From Symbiodinium natans (lineage: Eukaryota > Sar > Dinophyceae > Suessiales > Symbiodiniaceae): 64,000 nt of DNA. The notes below the pieces were generated by a model. The model was not told the origin of the DNA and searched no databases. It saw only the letters and a list, made by a program, of their open reading frames with translations. The position numbers were made by a program, and so were the translations under genes. Location of the stretch: positions 191,907-255,906 of the forward strand of contig CAJNDS010002762.1 of the NCBI GenBank assembly GCA_905221605.1. The letters run 5' to 3'. This document shows, piece by piece, positions 45,901-57,672 of the stretch (position 1 is its first letter; the number at the start of each line of letters is the position of its first letter).

Positions 45901-46475
45901 CCGACCCCCCCCCCCACCCGCTCTGCCCTTCCTCCCTTTTTTGCGAAACCCTCTTTCCTCTTTCCTGTCCTGGGGCCGGCCCGGCTGCCGAGGCGGCGCG
46001 CGCAAGCGTTTACAATTAATATGTTTATTCGTATTACTATTAGTTATTATGATTCTTATTAGTATGGTTATTACTGTTACTATTCCGGTAGGAATCCCGT
46101 TTTCCATCTGTTGAGGACTTGGTACGTTCCCAGACTTAGCGGGAAGTTCCGAATCTGCTACATGTACTTCATTTTACTCACCTCGTCCTGAGGGTTGTGC
46201 TGCCGCGTGAAGCACACAGGAAACAAAGCAGCACAAATCACCGGCGCAGGCAAATGCAATCTGTCCAAAAAAATGGCTTGAAACTTACGTGAACATGTGA
46301 CATCGGGCCAGCAATCCGCTGAAGAACTGAGCATGCTCCGATTTTGAGCTGACATTTCTGCAGTCTCGACATGTGCAGGAATAAAAAAGGATGCATACGC
46401 ATGTGCACTGTCAACCGAGATGCCAACCTTTTGCGACTGCACTGATGCATGCCGAGAAGGTCGTGATGTCGGGAT
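33862..46475 (-). CDS. Multi-exon PPR-repeat gene region (partial model)
   Basis: At least five micro-exons on the minus strand encode the start of pentatricopeptide repeats: ADQVTYNALVTAC, PELLTISNACISACAK, PDIVSFNAAVMTL, DLIAFNAAITACEK and PDITTFSACISAVAK. Others give helix-B-like pieces (ALEVLEMLRPCP, AFALLDELQDS, ACAKGHFWEAAEMW). PPR proteins are helical RNA-binding proteins, usually in organelles, acting in transcript processing or editing. The exons are spread over 12.6 kb, each holding about half a motif. It could be one gene, several, or a decayed gene; not all exons were found and no start or stop is assigned. Confidence 0.65.
34570..34669 (-). CDS. Exon with CCCTAAACAG acceptor and GTAAGC donor
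   Basis: A textbook donor (|GTAAGC) and an acceptor formed by the CCCTAAA array itself. Reads LLEWSKMVLRHALGVLLGG then VLSIESRAPSLRS, with no stop until inside the donor. It may belong to the PPR gene, but it shows no clear motif. Confidence 0.65.
34671..34688 (+). repeat. Short (TTTAGGG)n array
   Basis: Two to three units, abutting the exon at 34570-34669 on its sense-strand 5' side. Confidence 0.8.
34700..35740. other. No gene recognised
   Basis: Intronic or intergenic sequence between PPR-region exons; nothing further called. Confidence 0.4.
35746..35795 (-). CDS. PPR micro-exon
   Basis: Acceptor GTATGCCAG, GC donor |GCACAC. Reads PELLTISNACISACAK, a clear PPR helix A. 50 nt. Confidence 0.7.
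36788..36950. repeat. Diverged tandem duplication
   Basis: Two copies of a block of about 65 bp, 100 bp apart, sharing CTTCGA, GACCAAT and the CAGAT/GAGAT-GG-TTG-GCAGCC framework. Confidence 0.5.
37140..37710. repeat. Degenerate tandem repeat, unit about 60-100 bp
   Basis: Recurring blocks TTGGCCTGCTTATTCAGG and CCGGTACAGTTGCCCGCCTG in several diverged copies. The 187-codon plus-strand open frame over this region is probably a by-product of the repeat. Confidence 0.6.
37711..38690. other. No gene recognised
   Basis: Non-repetitive sequence between PPR micro-exons; no exon called. Confidence 0.4.
38694..38735 (-). CDS. PPR micro-exon
   Basis: Acceptor TTCGTGCTAG, donor |GTTGGC (the same hexamer as the donor at 46427). 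Reads PDIVSFNAAVMTL. 42 nt. Confidence 0.65.
39437..39476. repeat. Perfect 11-bp inverted repeat
   Basis: TACTAATAATT (39437-39447) and AATTATTAGTA (39466-39476) around an 18-base loop containing AGGGACCCT. May be a remnant of a short inverted-repeat element. Confidence 0.7.
39697..39738 (-). CDS. PPR micro-exon
   Basis: Acceptor CTGTGCCAG, GC donor |GCACGG. Exactly 14 codons, DLIAFNAAITACEK, phase 0 at both ends; the PPR helix-A signature. Confidence 0.7.
40061..40383. repeat. Two-copy tandem duplication, period about 195 bp
   Basis: The block TGCTGAGCTCTGAACACTCA through GCAACAGCAGAATGG occurs at 40061-40187 and 40256-40383 with few differences. Confidence 0.9.
40544..40856. repeat. Four copies of a GC-rich hairpin unit, two in a 73-bp tandem
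   Basis: Copies at 40544-40578, 40640-40674, 40749-40782 and 40822-40856. Each reads approximately ACTTGCGCTTxCGCGC...GCGCGGxAGCACAAGT, a near-perfect inverted repeat with a 15-16 bp stem. The last two are part of a tandem unit that also repeats AGGTGAAAACxGAxCATTTA and AGAACGAGGAAT; a third partial unit follows. Confidence 0.85.
41229..41305 (-). CDS. PPR-like exon with consensus GTAAGT donor
   Basis: Acceptor ATGCTGACAG, donor |GTAAGT. Reads RKAAFALLDELQDSALVPAV, matching PPR helix B plus linker ('ALxLLxEMQxSGVxPDV'). Two bases remain for the next codon. A CCCTAAA-type stretch (41337-41362 as TTTAGGG on the plus strand) lies 30-60 bp upstream on the sense strand. Confidence 0.65.
41337..41362 (+). 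repeat. Short (TTTAGGG)n array
   Basis: Two to three degenerate units beside the exon at 41229-41305. Confidence 0.8.
41963..42031 (-). CDS. PPR-like exon (limits uncertain)
   Basis: Minus frame ATEACAKGHFWEAAEMWA resembles the 'ACEKGxxWExALxL' junction of a PPR motif. Donor candidate |GTTGGC at 41962, again the same hexamer as other PPR exons. The acceptor was not fixed. Confidence 0.45.
42078..42116 (+). repeat. (CCCTAAA)n array
   Basis: Five units, about 8 bp from the family B element at 42124-42187. Confidence 0.9.
42124..42187. mobile_element. Inverted-repeat element, family B copy 4 (short)
   Basis: 64 bp: TTGGGATGTTCCCCCTGGTA at the left and CAACATCCCAA at the right; an internally deleted copy. 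No target duplication recognised. Confidence 0.65.
42232..42360 (-). CDS. PPR-like open frame
   Basis: Minus frame RGFSAAISVRSPDWNFAVLW resembles a PPR 'FNAAISACxxxxxWxxAL' segment. Splice limits not resolved; open over about 90 codons in total. Confidence 0.35.
42741..42815. repeat. Family D repeat copy
   Basis: AAGGGGATCCTATTATTTGG ... CGTAAGCCCCCAT, shared with 58945-59027 and partly with 17255-17315. Confidence 0.6.
43765..43861 (+). repeat. Long (CCCTAAA)n array
   Basis: About 13 units; the sense strand begins at the donor of the exon at 43862-43902. Confidence 0.95.
43862..43902 (-). CDS. PPR-like micro-exon with CAG|GTTTAGGG donor
   Basis: Acceptor GCCCTTCTCAG, donor CCAG|GTTTAGG. 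Reads MALEVLEMLRPCP, like PPR helix B ('ALxLLxEMxxxGxxP'). 41 nt, two bases left over. Confidence 0.6.
44682..44716 (+). repeat. (CCCTAAA)n array
   Basis: Five units. Confidence 0.9.
44720..46420. other. No gene recognised; AT-rich flanks around a poly-C block
   Basis: A (C)n-rich block (45676-45920) is flanked by AT-rich tracts of opposite polarity at 45383-45455 (AATAATAA type) and 46012-46092 (TTATTACT type). Confidence 0.6.
46428..46475 (-). CDS. PPR micro-exon
   Basis: Acceptor CTTGTGCAG, donor |GTTGGC. Reads PDITTFSACISAVAK with one G left over; PPR helix A. 48 nt. Confidence 0.7.
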
Positions 46476-46727
46476 CTGCACAAGGCTCAGCAGAGGGAAC
46501 GGGTGGCGGCAGCAAGCGTAAGAAGATACAAGGCAAGGCATGCGACAGAGAGAGAGGGAGAGACGTGTGCAACAAAAACCCTTTTGGGATAAGTGCCGGA
46601 ACCAATATCTTAGAGAATCTTGAACTTCGCACCTGTGGCCAACGGTTTGAGGCAGTCATGCACAGAAGCTCAAGCCCTCAACCCTAGTAAGCCCTAAGCT
46701 CAAAGCCTGAGACTTCGAGGCTTCTGA

Positions 46728-46765
46728 GGTTTAGGGTTTGGGGTTTAGCATTTCGGGTTTAGGGT
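46728..46765 (+). repeat. Degenerate (TTTAGGG)n array
   Basis: Four to five variant units. Confidence 0.8.
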
Positions 46766-47537
46766 CTCTCTCAGAGTTCCCTTTATTGTGAACATCTTGG
46801 GGAGATGAGTCTGACCTGGGCCAAGCGTTCCAGGGCAAAGCAGCCCCATGGCCTGGCACCATGGCGAAAGGAGTGAATTTGGGTACAAAATCAACAAGAG
46901 ATTTCAACGTCATTGGAGATTTGTCAGTTCCAGGTTCCCAAAAGATATAGAGTGCTTTGGGGCATTTTAGGCACCCCCCAGGAGCAGCGGAGGGGCCAAG
47001 CTGAGAAGACGAAAGGACATGCCAGAAATGCCTCTTGCCATCGGCTGCCTCTTTCGAGAGCGGTGGCCTGGGTTTCAACATCTGCAACTTTTTTGTTGCC
47101 AAATTCTTGTTCTCTCGGCAAAAGAAGGGTCTAGAGAAACTCAATAGCTTCGCAGCGCTGAGTTTCAAGGGATTTCTGTTTCGGGCCTCGGGCCTCGGGC
47201 CTGGCATTAAACTCAAGCGACCACTCATTCATGGATTGGAGAGCGCACTCGCAAGCTAACGCCACGTAGCCACATGAAGATTTTTTTGGGAGGCGAGATC
47301 CCTCGTGCCCGTGTTGAGCGCCTATGCCCAGGGTGTAGCAACCCTAAAGGAGCCTTTCCACTTTTGCACTGCCCTTTCATGCCAGTGTCCTATAGGTCCT
47401 ATGAGTAGAAGCTTCTTCAACCCAAGTACCCGCGATGAAGATTCGGCTCGCACACATATGCCCAAGAGGCATGCCGAAACATGGCAGTGTATCACCACCT
47501 CACACTGGGACCTTGGCCTTGTAGTTGAAAACTTAAC

Positions 47538-47821
47538 CCCCAAATGCGAGAGAGTGGAAGCCGAAACTACTGCCTGAAGACCGCCCCGCAACTTCGGCGT
47601 TCACGTTTTCTCCGTGAGCTCCCACGGTCGACTTGCTAGGGAACTCATCAAGCATCCACTTCATCCCTTTGATCCTCTTAGCCCCCTCGTATGATTCATT
47701 GGGACAAAAGGCTATGAGTTCCCCCAGGCTTATCGATAAGCGTCTCCACAACAAAGTCGTAGCGACGGCCAACACAAAAGTCTCCATCGAAGGTTCCAAC
47801 TCCACTTCCTCAATTCGTCCA
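47538..47821 (-). CDS. Long exon, about 94 codons, unidentified protein
   Basis: A good acceptor (CCCGCTTTTGCAG) opens a frame beginning GRIEEVELEPSMETFVLAVA, containing LIAFCPNESYEGAKRIKGMK and WMLDEFPSKS, and ending at a donor |GTTAAG. Codon use is consistent. It may be a C-terminal or internal exon of a protein I do not recognise. Confidence 0.6.
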
Positions 47822-47839
47822 CTGCAAAAGCGGGTTGTT

Positions 47840-50800
47840 CAGTACTTAGACAAGCACCATAGCGCTCCCAGATTCTAGCCTTTGTTATGGGATTGGCTAG
47901 GGTTTGGGGCTTGATTGTTCGTAATTTGGGCATTCCCGGCTCAAGCGCCCGTATTACTCCGAAACACCCATATTTCCCGCCCGTTCGCCCGTCAAATTCC
48001 GTGAAAACAAAACGAAACGCAAACGATCAAAAAACAAACGGTGTGTAGGGGCTCCAGGCAATCATCCTCAATGAGTGCACCTTGCGAGGATCTCCAAGCG
48101 GGAACACGATTTCGACCACCCAATGCGCGTGGGACGTAGAAGGCACGATTTCGAACAACAAAATGCAATCCCTCTAGAATGGTCGCACAGAGCAAAGCCA
48201 TCGACGAGCCCAACAAGCTCATACGTCCTCTGCAGCATGTTCGCAAGACACTAATAGTTCGAACATTATTGAAACAGAAATGCCATTATTCATCTTCATA
48301 TTGTTACTACGGTCAATACGATTACTTGTTTTAATGATGAACATGCTTAACATGCTTAACATGATTAACATGATGATTCACATGATTTATTACTCTGATC
48401 TAATCTGACGAATATGATGAATATGCTACCATGATTGATTACTCTGATTTAGCTGATGAATTTGATGAATATGATAGTAATCCGAGCATCTGATTAATTA
48501 ATACCCCCACATTTAAAGAAATTTTTTTTGGCCGGAAGCCCGCCGGAAGACTACTTTCCATTAGGGTGGATTTCGTATGGGACAAACCCCCCACATTTAA
48601 AGGAATTTTTTTTGGGGGGGTTCAAAAATCTGTCGGCAGGCTTCTTGTTTTGCTTGCGGAGACGCAAAGCTACAGCACCTCAGGGATCTGCAGCCTATTG
48701 TTTTTAATAGAGAATCAATACAGGGCCATGGTCCAACTATTGCGGAACCCTGCATTCCTTATTGTGGGGGGGGGGGGGGGGCCCCCCACCCACTAATCAG
48801 AAGCTCGGATTATGATAATAGTATTCTTACGATTCACATAGCACCAAGGCGGGAGCACCGATTTCACCTGCTGGGACCCTTGGATCCTCACGAAAAGAAA
48901 ACCGAGACGTCAAGCCTGCGCCCCTCGACCGGAGCCCAATTTTAACCAAGGGAAGCGCCGTGCCTATAGGTGAAAGCCGTGTGCGCAACAGCCCCCCAAC
49001 CCTCTTTACCTGGAACATCCGAACCATTTTCAATTTGATGCCGGTGGACTGGTATGATCGAGGTGGAGCAGGCTAGGGGCAAGCTGGCTACACTGGCAGC
49101 TACGCACCGCGTTCAGCAAAGGCGGTCTCAAGTACCTGCGCCCACTGTGATTCAGTGATTTGGGGGATTTCTGAGATCTGGGATGTTCAGGGCCTAAAGG
49201 CTTTCAAATGCGAATCGCATTGAAGTCTGAGCTTGCCGACGAATGGAAAGCGTGACAAGGCAACATGAGCCATCATGAGCCTGACCAGCCTTACCAGGCT
49301 CATTCGCCCCATGCTGCCCGACGGCAGATATGTATCACCAACAACTACAGCGTTGGCATGAGCACGGCAAAGTATACCCCAAGCAGATCACCCACATTCT
49401 TAATACTGTTTACTTCAGACATCATAGTTTTTTAATGTTGATACTGTTTCATTGCATAAAACATAATACTTAAAGACCACATTTCTGAACACCCCCAGCC
49501 CTTTCCCCAGGCCCAGCCTGGAGTGCCCGATCTAAGCGCTGGAAGCCGTCACGCAGCTCACCTCGCGCTGTACGAGGCCGGCTGTTAGGGCTTCAGGGTG
49601 TTGACTGGTTCTTGCAGCTCATACATCCGGTCACTTTACTCTGCTCCAGTATACCAGGTTTCAGGCGCAGGGTCTGGGAATCTTAAATTCGGAGTTTGGG
49701 AGGCCAAATTTCTGCGATGGGAAACAGCCAGGCCGTTGCATTTAGCATATGTCAGTGGCAAAAGTGTACCAGGGTTGCTGTTCGACGGCACTTTTCATCA
49801 ACCCAGGCCGCGCATGTTTCAACTGTGTTCTTTTCAGACAACGGGGAGTGTGAAACCAGCCAGGGTTGGCATGGACGAGAAGACCACACATTGTTGAAGT
49901 ATCCGGAAGGAGGCCAGGGCAAGGGAAAGCATCAGCAGAACAGCTACTCAGCAACTCAAACAAGCCTTGGAAATCAACATCTAGAAACTCGGAACCTCTT
50001 AACCTTCAATTCAAACCCTGAACCCCACGCCGGTGGAAAGTCTGCAAGTGAGCCTTCGCTGATGACAAGCGGTGGGGCGCAGTGCACCTGCTTCATGAGC
50101 TCTTGTGCTACCCACAGGCACTCCTTCTCGAAACACCTCAACCTCAATGATGCCACTTGAGGTGTCCAAGCCCTCAGCACTCCAAGCTAAACCTGTCAAT
50201 CCCTCCAGCCCTCAAGCGACCCTGCAATGCTTTGTGGGGCGCGGGGGCCAGTTCGGGTAGCCCCACATTAGGGTGACAGGGGTTCCCCGGCAAGCTGCTG
50301 GGAGGGAGGAACCAGGCTCGGCTCGGGGAGGAGCCAGGCTCGGGGCACACTCTCCTCGCTGTTTACGACGTTTTTTCTCGAGCTGGATGACCGACAAAGC
50401 ACCGCATACCCCGACCCGCGCCCGAGCGCCATCAGTGACAACATGTTCCCAGAGCCGCACCTGGGTCGCCCACTGAGCGGACAACTGCGTGTACTCGCAA
50501 GTAGCCAAGAAAGAGTCCCCGTCGCGACTGCTCTTGGATCACCACCTCTGCTCCCACGGGAGTTGGGTTGCGCCGGGGCCGATAAGATGGTGTTCCCAGG
50601 CTGCGACTGCAACGCCTCCACCAGGGACATCCACTTTATGGGCATAGGCTGCGGCGCCAACCTCGACTAGGAATGGGCCTGCACAGCTGGACCAGGACTA
50701 GGGTCCTCCCCATTGCAGCCTCGCAGTCAGACGAGGTTGGCCAGGCGTTCCATGCGCCGAGGACTGTCGACCATGCACCATGTGCACGTCGCAATGCGAC

Positions 50801-52960
50801 GGAGCCGGCATTCCGTCGCTGTGATGGAACCTGTGGGCCGTAACAAACCAGGGGTCAGATGTCGGGACACGCAGGTTCTCCACGCCTGGTGTTGGCAGTG
50901 CTGCTGCTGCTGTTGCAGCTCACCTGGTCAGCAGGTCTGCACGCTGCCAGAACTCGAATCCGTTGCGTTGGGGAAAGGGAAGGGCCAACTCACACTGCTG
51001 CCCCATCGGGGACTCTATACCGACTGTACGGAAAGTAATGGCATGAGCAAGGGTCGTGACCTCCACGGGTGGACCGGCCTTCCCGCATTCGCGCTGGTGT
51101 CGCAATGCATTTGTATGGCACTGGTAGATGACCATCAAAAGAAGAGGCCCTCCCTCTACCCCTTCACCCAACCCTGACCAGCCCTTCTTGACCCCCCCCC
51201 CCCACGCTTTGCACTCACGACGCTGCCGAGCTTCCTTCAATACGCTACGCCTGCTGCCTGCTGCCTGCTTGCTTGCCCTTCTGCTCAACCGCCTGGCGCT
51301 TGGCAGAAGCAGTGTTAACTCTTAGATATTTAACTTCGATAATCCCCCTACTGCTACCTGATATGGGAGCCATCCTCTGGTTTGCATATGCAAGTACAGA
51401 TACTTCGCTGCAGGCTTCAGTCGCGGGATTCTCCCGCAGAATTCGCTGAAGGTGGGGAGCTCCAGGGCACTCGGCGAGACTCCGCGGGCTTCTCTGAGGG
51501 TTGGCACTCCGAAATACTCGGCGGGACTCTATACGGGCTTCTCTGAAGCAAGGCACTCTAGGGATACGCAGCAAGACCCTTGTAGACTTTGGGGGTGGGC
51601 ACTCCAGGGACCAGGCTCAGGAGACCGGGCAGGGCGAGGAGGCGAGGAGCATGGTTGACTTAAAACCTACCAGGACCTACCAAGCCCACACCGAGAGCAT
51701 GAAGTGACCACAACGTAGGCGAGTGACCTAGGAAGACCCAACCATAAACACCAGCAGTTGAAAACGCGGTAGCCACACCCCGCAAGCACGAAAGCAACCC
51801 CCCTACTCCCTTCCAAGTGCCACCATGCAAGAAGGCGTGTCCCGGCGGACCTGAGGAGGTCGAAGGAAACCAATCCTTGGCCCAGTCCCCACCCAGTCCC
51901 CACCCAAATTGCGCAAATTGACAGATCGGGTGTTGGCTTTGTTGGCCTGTTGTTGGCTTGTTCTCGTGTTGAAAAGAAGGTCCTGTGTCGGGACTAGATT
52001 CTTGCGGTTTGTCGGGTTTACAGGTTATAGGTGTGTTGGGTTTAAGGTTTAGGGGTGTAGTCAAGGCTGTCAAGATGGTTTGGGGGTTGAGGGTGTTCGA
52101 CGTTTTTTGGGGAAGGGGGTGTTGACGTTCCAACAAACCAGAGGTTCAAAACACACTCCTCTTCTTGGTCCTCGGACCATGTTCTTTCATACATCCTTTC
52201 CAGGCGCGTTGCATTGCAGACTGTTGCAGCTGGGGCCTTCAAAACATTCTGGAGCATCTTGAGGCCGCAACTTCTGCTTGAAGAAATGCTTTAGTGACGC
52301 AGTTTCGGGGCGAAGTTCTGCCCATCCAGATAACTGATCCGAAGCAAAAATTCGCTCCGGCTGCTCTCATGTTGTAATGCCCCAAAACAAGCACGAAGGT
52401 GCCGCAAGGCAGCTTTCGAGGCTAAGCTCTGCCAAGACTCACTTAACGCAGCTAGCCCAGCCCTGAACGACAAACCTTCAAAACCCCTTGCTTGCAGCTG
52501 CCAACGATCCTAAACCCCCAACTTCCAACGTAAACACCGCCAAGCCGCAGCCCATTGTCGTTGAAGGCCTCATGAGATGCAATGTTAAGAGCCGTATATG
52601 TCGTACGGCTTACTTACGAGGTTGGCCTTTGCTTAGCTTAAACGTATTCAGCCGTGAAGATTTCGCTTGAATAAGGCTATGAAATTTGCCTAACCCTGAT
52701 GCCTTATCATGCGAGATGGCAGCATGAGCCGAATGAGCCGAGCACAACGTGCAGTTTTCGCGAAGCGAATGTTTGCTGCCTGCAGTGTGAGGCAGTGCTG
52801 AAACATGTTGTTCGCAAGATGAAGCAAGGCCAGGGTGAACGCTTGCTGTTGCAATCTTCAAGGCTTAGGCTTAGGCGTTAGAGTGTGGTCCTTTTCGGAA
52901 GGAGGGGTGTGAGGAACCGGTCAGGCTCCAGAGAGACGCCTATGTTCTGCAATACACTCA
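47840..52960. other. No gene recognised
   Basis: Contains AT-rich sequence (48240-48510) with a 49-bp tandem repeat (48381-48478), a 27-bp direct repeat CCCCCACATTTAAAGxAATT (48504 and 48588), and G/C runs at 48766-48789. Open frames around 49.6-51.6 kb are not supported by splice signals. Confidence 0.4.
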
Positions 52961-52970
52961 GTGTGCGCTC

Positions 52971-53183
52971 TTGAAAGCAATGCTGCTGAGCTTGGACCAT
53001 GAACCACGTTCAACCACTGAGGACAAGGAGGTTGCAGAGCAAGCTCTTGCAGCTTGCGCAGCACAAGAACTCAGGCACTTGCTGAGTGCCCTCAGAGAAC
53101 TCCTCGCCAAGCCCCCAGCCACGCCGCGCCAACCCCGCGAATGGCCCGCGAACCCCGTACAAAAAGCCGCGCGTTCGAGATAA
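52971..53183 (+). CDS. Possible plus-strand exon, helical protein segment
   Basis: Frame DKEVAEQALAACAAQELRHL then LSALRELLAK is strongly helical with sensible codons. Splice limits are not defined, and the opposite strand is also partly open. Function unknown. Confidence 0.35.
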   Translation: MKAMLLSLDHEPRSTTEDKEVAEQALAACAAQELRHLLSALRELLAKPPATPRQPREWPANPVQKAARSR

Positions 53184-53457
53184 AACCCACCGTCATGGCC
53201 CGGCGTCGCTTTTCGCCCGCGTAGAAAAGCTGCACGTGCGAACTTCTGAGAAGTGAGGCTTTTGTGGCTGCGGGTGCTAGGCTTTGCAAGCCTGGAGCCC
53301 TAAGTATCCCTAACGTGTTTAGAATTGAGGTGAACTCGCCCGCTTCAGATGCAGATTGTGGGGCTTAGAGGCTTTCGAGCCGAAACCCTGAATCAATATC
53401 CCGCGCTTTTGGGGCTTGGGGTTTGAAAGTTTTGTAAGTGTCTGTATCTAGCGTCTA

Positions 53458-53548
53458 GAGCCCAGAGCTCTGGCTGTGGAATCGAGCCCAAGCCTTCTTG
53501 AAGATCTGCATCTCCTTCGTCATCGGCTCGCCGAGTTTCATCACCCGC
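53458..53548 (-). CDS. Possible exon, unidentified protein
   Basis: Minus frame RVMKLGEPMTKEMQIFKKAW then ARFHSQSS has strong codon bias and a protein-like pattern. Acceptor candidate CCCCAAG; no clear donor before the stop at 53455. Confidence 0.45.
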
Positions 53549-53599
53549 CTTGGGGCATGTCACGATTGTTCAAGCTTCGGTCCGCCATCGAGGACCCTT

Positions 53600-54638
53600 A
53601 AACTGCAGTACATGAAGCTACTGTCCGTAGTTCTGGTTTGTTCAGGGTCCTTAATGGATCTTAACATTATGAAGCAAGTGGGGCACCACAGAGGGGCAAC
53701 ACAGTGGGGCCACCACGGAGTACCTACTGCCAAACGGAACCTGGTCGCGTTTACAAACCACAGTTCTGAAAGCATACCTTGGAGTCTTCGGCCCATGAAA
53801 TTTGTTGAGTGAGGAAGGTATCTGCTGCTCGTGATGCTCAGCAATCGGAGTTGTAGCCATGTGGTCACAAGGGTAGTTTTCTGCGTGGGCCAGGGTGTTT
53901 ATGGGGAGTGTCCTCTTGCCGACGGCACGCTCACCTGTCACAGGGTCGATCAGGTCCAGGCAGCCAAATGCGCCAACGCATCGTGCCTGACAAGCTGGCG
54001 GACGAGGCTCGGGGTCGGGTGGTTCGGGGGCACCAATCTGGACGTCTCATGGATTTTCAGTCTGAATGTTCTGGCGCCCAGAAACTGGTATCCTCGAAGC
54101 CTTCATCTCTCAAAACAGAAGGCAATCATCTTGAAACGGTCCGCTAGTTCTCTTTGCGGGTTGAGCCCACTGAAGACTTGATCCCTTGAGTACGACAACC
54201 TAAGCCCGGCGCCAATACGAACCCATAAGCCCGCAGAGGGTCAACAGGTCGAAGCCTTGAGCTGCAATGTGCCGAAAAGTCCCCGAAGTTCCCCCCCAAC
54301 TTGCTTGACAGCGCCTGCTTGACGAAACTGTACTTGCTCACCAGACGGTCCAGCTCCTCGTGGGTGTGGCAGTGAAAGGGTTCCGGGGACCTACAAAAAG
54401 CCCTGCTCAGGTCACCAGAGGGCTCGCCTTGGTGACTGCGGATCTAAGAAAAAACAGTTAGGCTCGCTCACCTATGAGCACTTAACATGCGGCCAGGATG
54501 GATACCGCGACCAACCCCTGGCTATGCAAGTAGATGCCGGTTCCCCAAGCCCTCTCCCACGAACAAAATTCCGAGCATGCCCGTAGGGTCGCACGCGTCA
54601 TAAATCCCACCTGCAAACGCTAAAAGCCTTTAAGCTCC

Positions 54639-54673
<35 letters not shown>

Positions 54674-55228
54674 ATTTGAGGTTCAAACAAGCCTGACGAT
54701 TAAAGGTGCGAGAGTACTTTTTTTGCCTTAAGGAATGAAACTATGCACGGTTTGCGGGTTCACCGGTGGGTGTTGTACCTCGAGCCCTCGAGCCTCGATC
54801 ATGATTGGCTGGATGACCTTCTGGACGTTGTCTAGGATGTTTGTCTCGAGCATGTGCTTCCTTCAGTCAAGGCGGCGGCCCCCGGAAACTCCCCTAAAGC
54901 CCTAGGAAGCCAAACCCGGAAATATCTCGAAACCCCGAAACCTCGGTTGCTATACGTATATATATATATATATTATATGTATATATATTGTAGTATAATG
55001 TACTACATAATACTGTAGTATAATTGTATAAACTTATATAATGCAGTATCATGTAGTATTACAGCTTCAAAACCACCCCAAGGCACGAGCGCAACCGAGG
55101 ATCACCGCAGCATAGCCGCAAGCCATGGCGACAGGGTGCGCCTGCAAGAAGCTCAAGTTCAGGGCTACAGGCTTAGGGCGGGGAAAAAAATGCGCAGACA
55201 AAAAGTGGAGATGAGAGTTGTTGCATAA
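53600..55228. other. No gene recognised
   Basis: Includes an (AGC)10 run at 54640-54669 and a TATA-rich stretch with ATGTAGTAT units at 54950-55060. Confidence 0.45.
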
Positions 55229-55477
55229 GTTGGGCTCCGGCTACGGGGCTTGTTGAAAGCATTGGATTCAGCACGTCGTGTGGAGTTTCGGCTTGAGGGT
55301 GCTGGCTGTGAGAATCTGCAATGGCATCCTGACAATGGGCTATGTTTAAAGAATGTCTTTGTCCTGCTTAGCCTTGCGGTCGGGGCTTCGGGCAGTTCGG
55401 AGCCTTTCAGGGAACACATGTCGGACATGTTGTTGAAATGCAAGCATGGTACATGTCAGGAGTATGAACACGCCTAA
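55229..55477 (+). CDS. Possible terminal exon of a plus-strand gene
   Basis: Open frame from 55229 to a TAA at 55477: LLKALDSARRVEFRLEGAG, then NLQWHPDNGLCLKNVFVLLS and EPFREHMSDMLLKCKHG. It is protein-like over its whole length. If real it ends just before the (TG)n tract and converges on the minus-strand aminotransferase. No family recognised. Confidence 0.4.
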   Translation, partial: VGLRLRGLLKALDSARRVEFRLEGAGCENLQWHPDNGLCLKNVFVLLSLAVGASGSSEPFREHMSDMLLKCKHGTCQEYEHA

Positions 55478-55800
55478 CGGCTACACTATGCAAAGATGGC
55501 CGATGGGAAATCCGAAATACAAACAAAGGCCTGCGCGCTGACTCCTGAAGGGTCCCTTGTCCGCAAGAAGACTTGGCATATGCCATAGCTTGTAAAAACA
55601 AAAACCCGCACCATCCTCATACTCCGAGTACGAATAACATGCCCGCATGTTGCCTGGAAAGTGGAGCCCCAGCCGGGCGGATGCGCCCAGAAGAAGTCCT
55701 TCAATTTTTGGCCTGAGGCTATCCCGGACCAGACCTCGAACCTTCCCCACGAAATTTTGTCCTAGACCGCACTTCAGGGCCTCAAGGTTTAAGGTGTTTG

Positions 55801-57040
<1,240 letters not shown>

Positions 57041-57634
57041 TCTGTGTAGGCCGCCGCCCGAATACGCGGGCTGGCCCTGTGAGGAGAACTGGGCTCTTCC
57101 CACGGTTCAGTCGCGAAACCCAAGGCTCACACCCCTCCAAATAACAAGTTCTAAGAAATCGAATGTCTCACTGAATGCCCAAGATGGGTGCAAGCACCTG
57201 AGCCTCCGACGGACACCGACGACGGAGAGTGGCTGCCATGATCCCTTTGCAGAGCAACTGAAAACTGAAACTACGGAGTTGGCTTAGGTGCCCCCCCATC
57301 GACTGGATCAAGATTCAAGTTAAAAGCTTCAAAGCTTAAGGATGCTTCAAGGGCAGGGTGGGGGGTTGGGAGTGGTCTGGCATAGGTATGGCATGGATTG
57401 TGCTACAAGCTGTGGAGTTCATAGCTTGTTACTTGGAGCACCAAATCTCTGCACCTTCTGTTTTCTTTTTTTTCTGCCCTACGCATGGACCAACCATGGA
57501 GCCACCCCTTTCTTTAGACGCCCAAAGGGCGCCGTCCGTGGAGTTATATCCTAAAGGTTCAAGGCTTCAAGGGCCGGCGATTGACGGGGCGGTTTGAAGC
57601 CTTGGGGTTTCTCAGGTTAACCCCGCCAAGCAAC

Positions 57635-57672
57635 CGTCAAGCCCTTGGCGCTCGTCACGATGTCGGGAACGA
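57635..57672 (-). CDS. Aminotransferase exon with catalytic lysine
   Basis: Reads VPDIVTSAKGLT; the lysine of AKG is the PLP Schiff-base residue in this family. Acceptor TCAAGGAG, donor |GTTGCT. The first two bases complete a Val codon with the previous exon. The next exon downstream is not identified. Confidence 0.8.

Noticed and set aside
50268..50660. 130-codon minus-strand frame
   Set aside because: GC-rich region where several frames are open on both strands; no splice signals or recognisable sequence.
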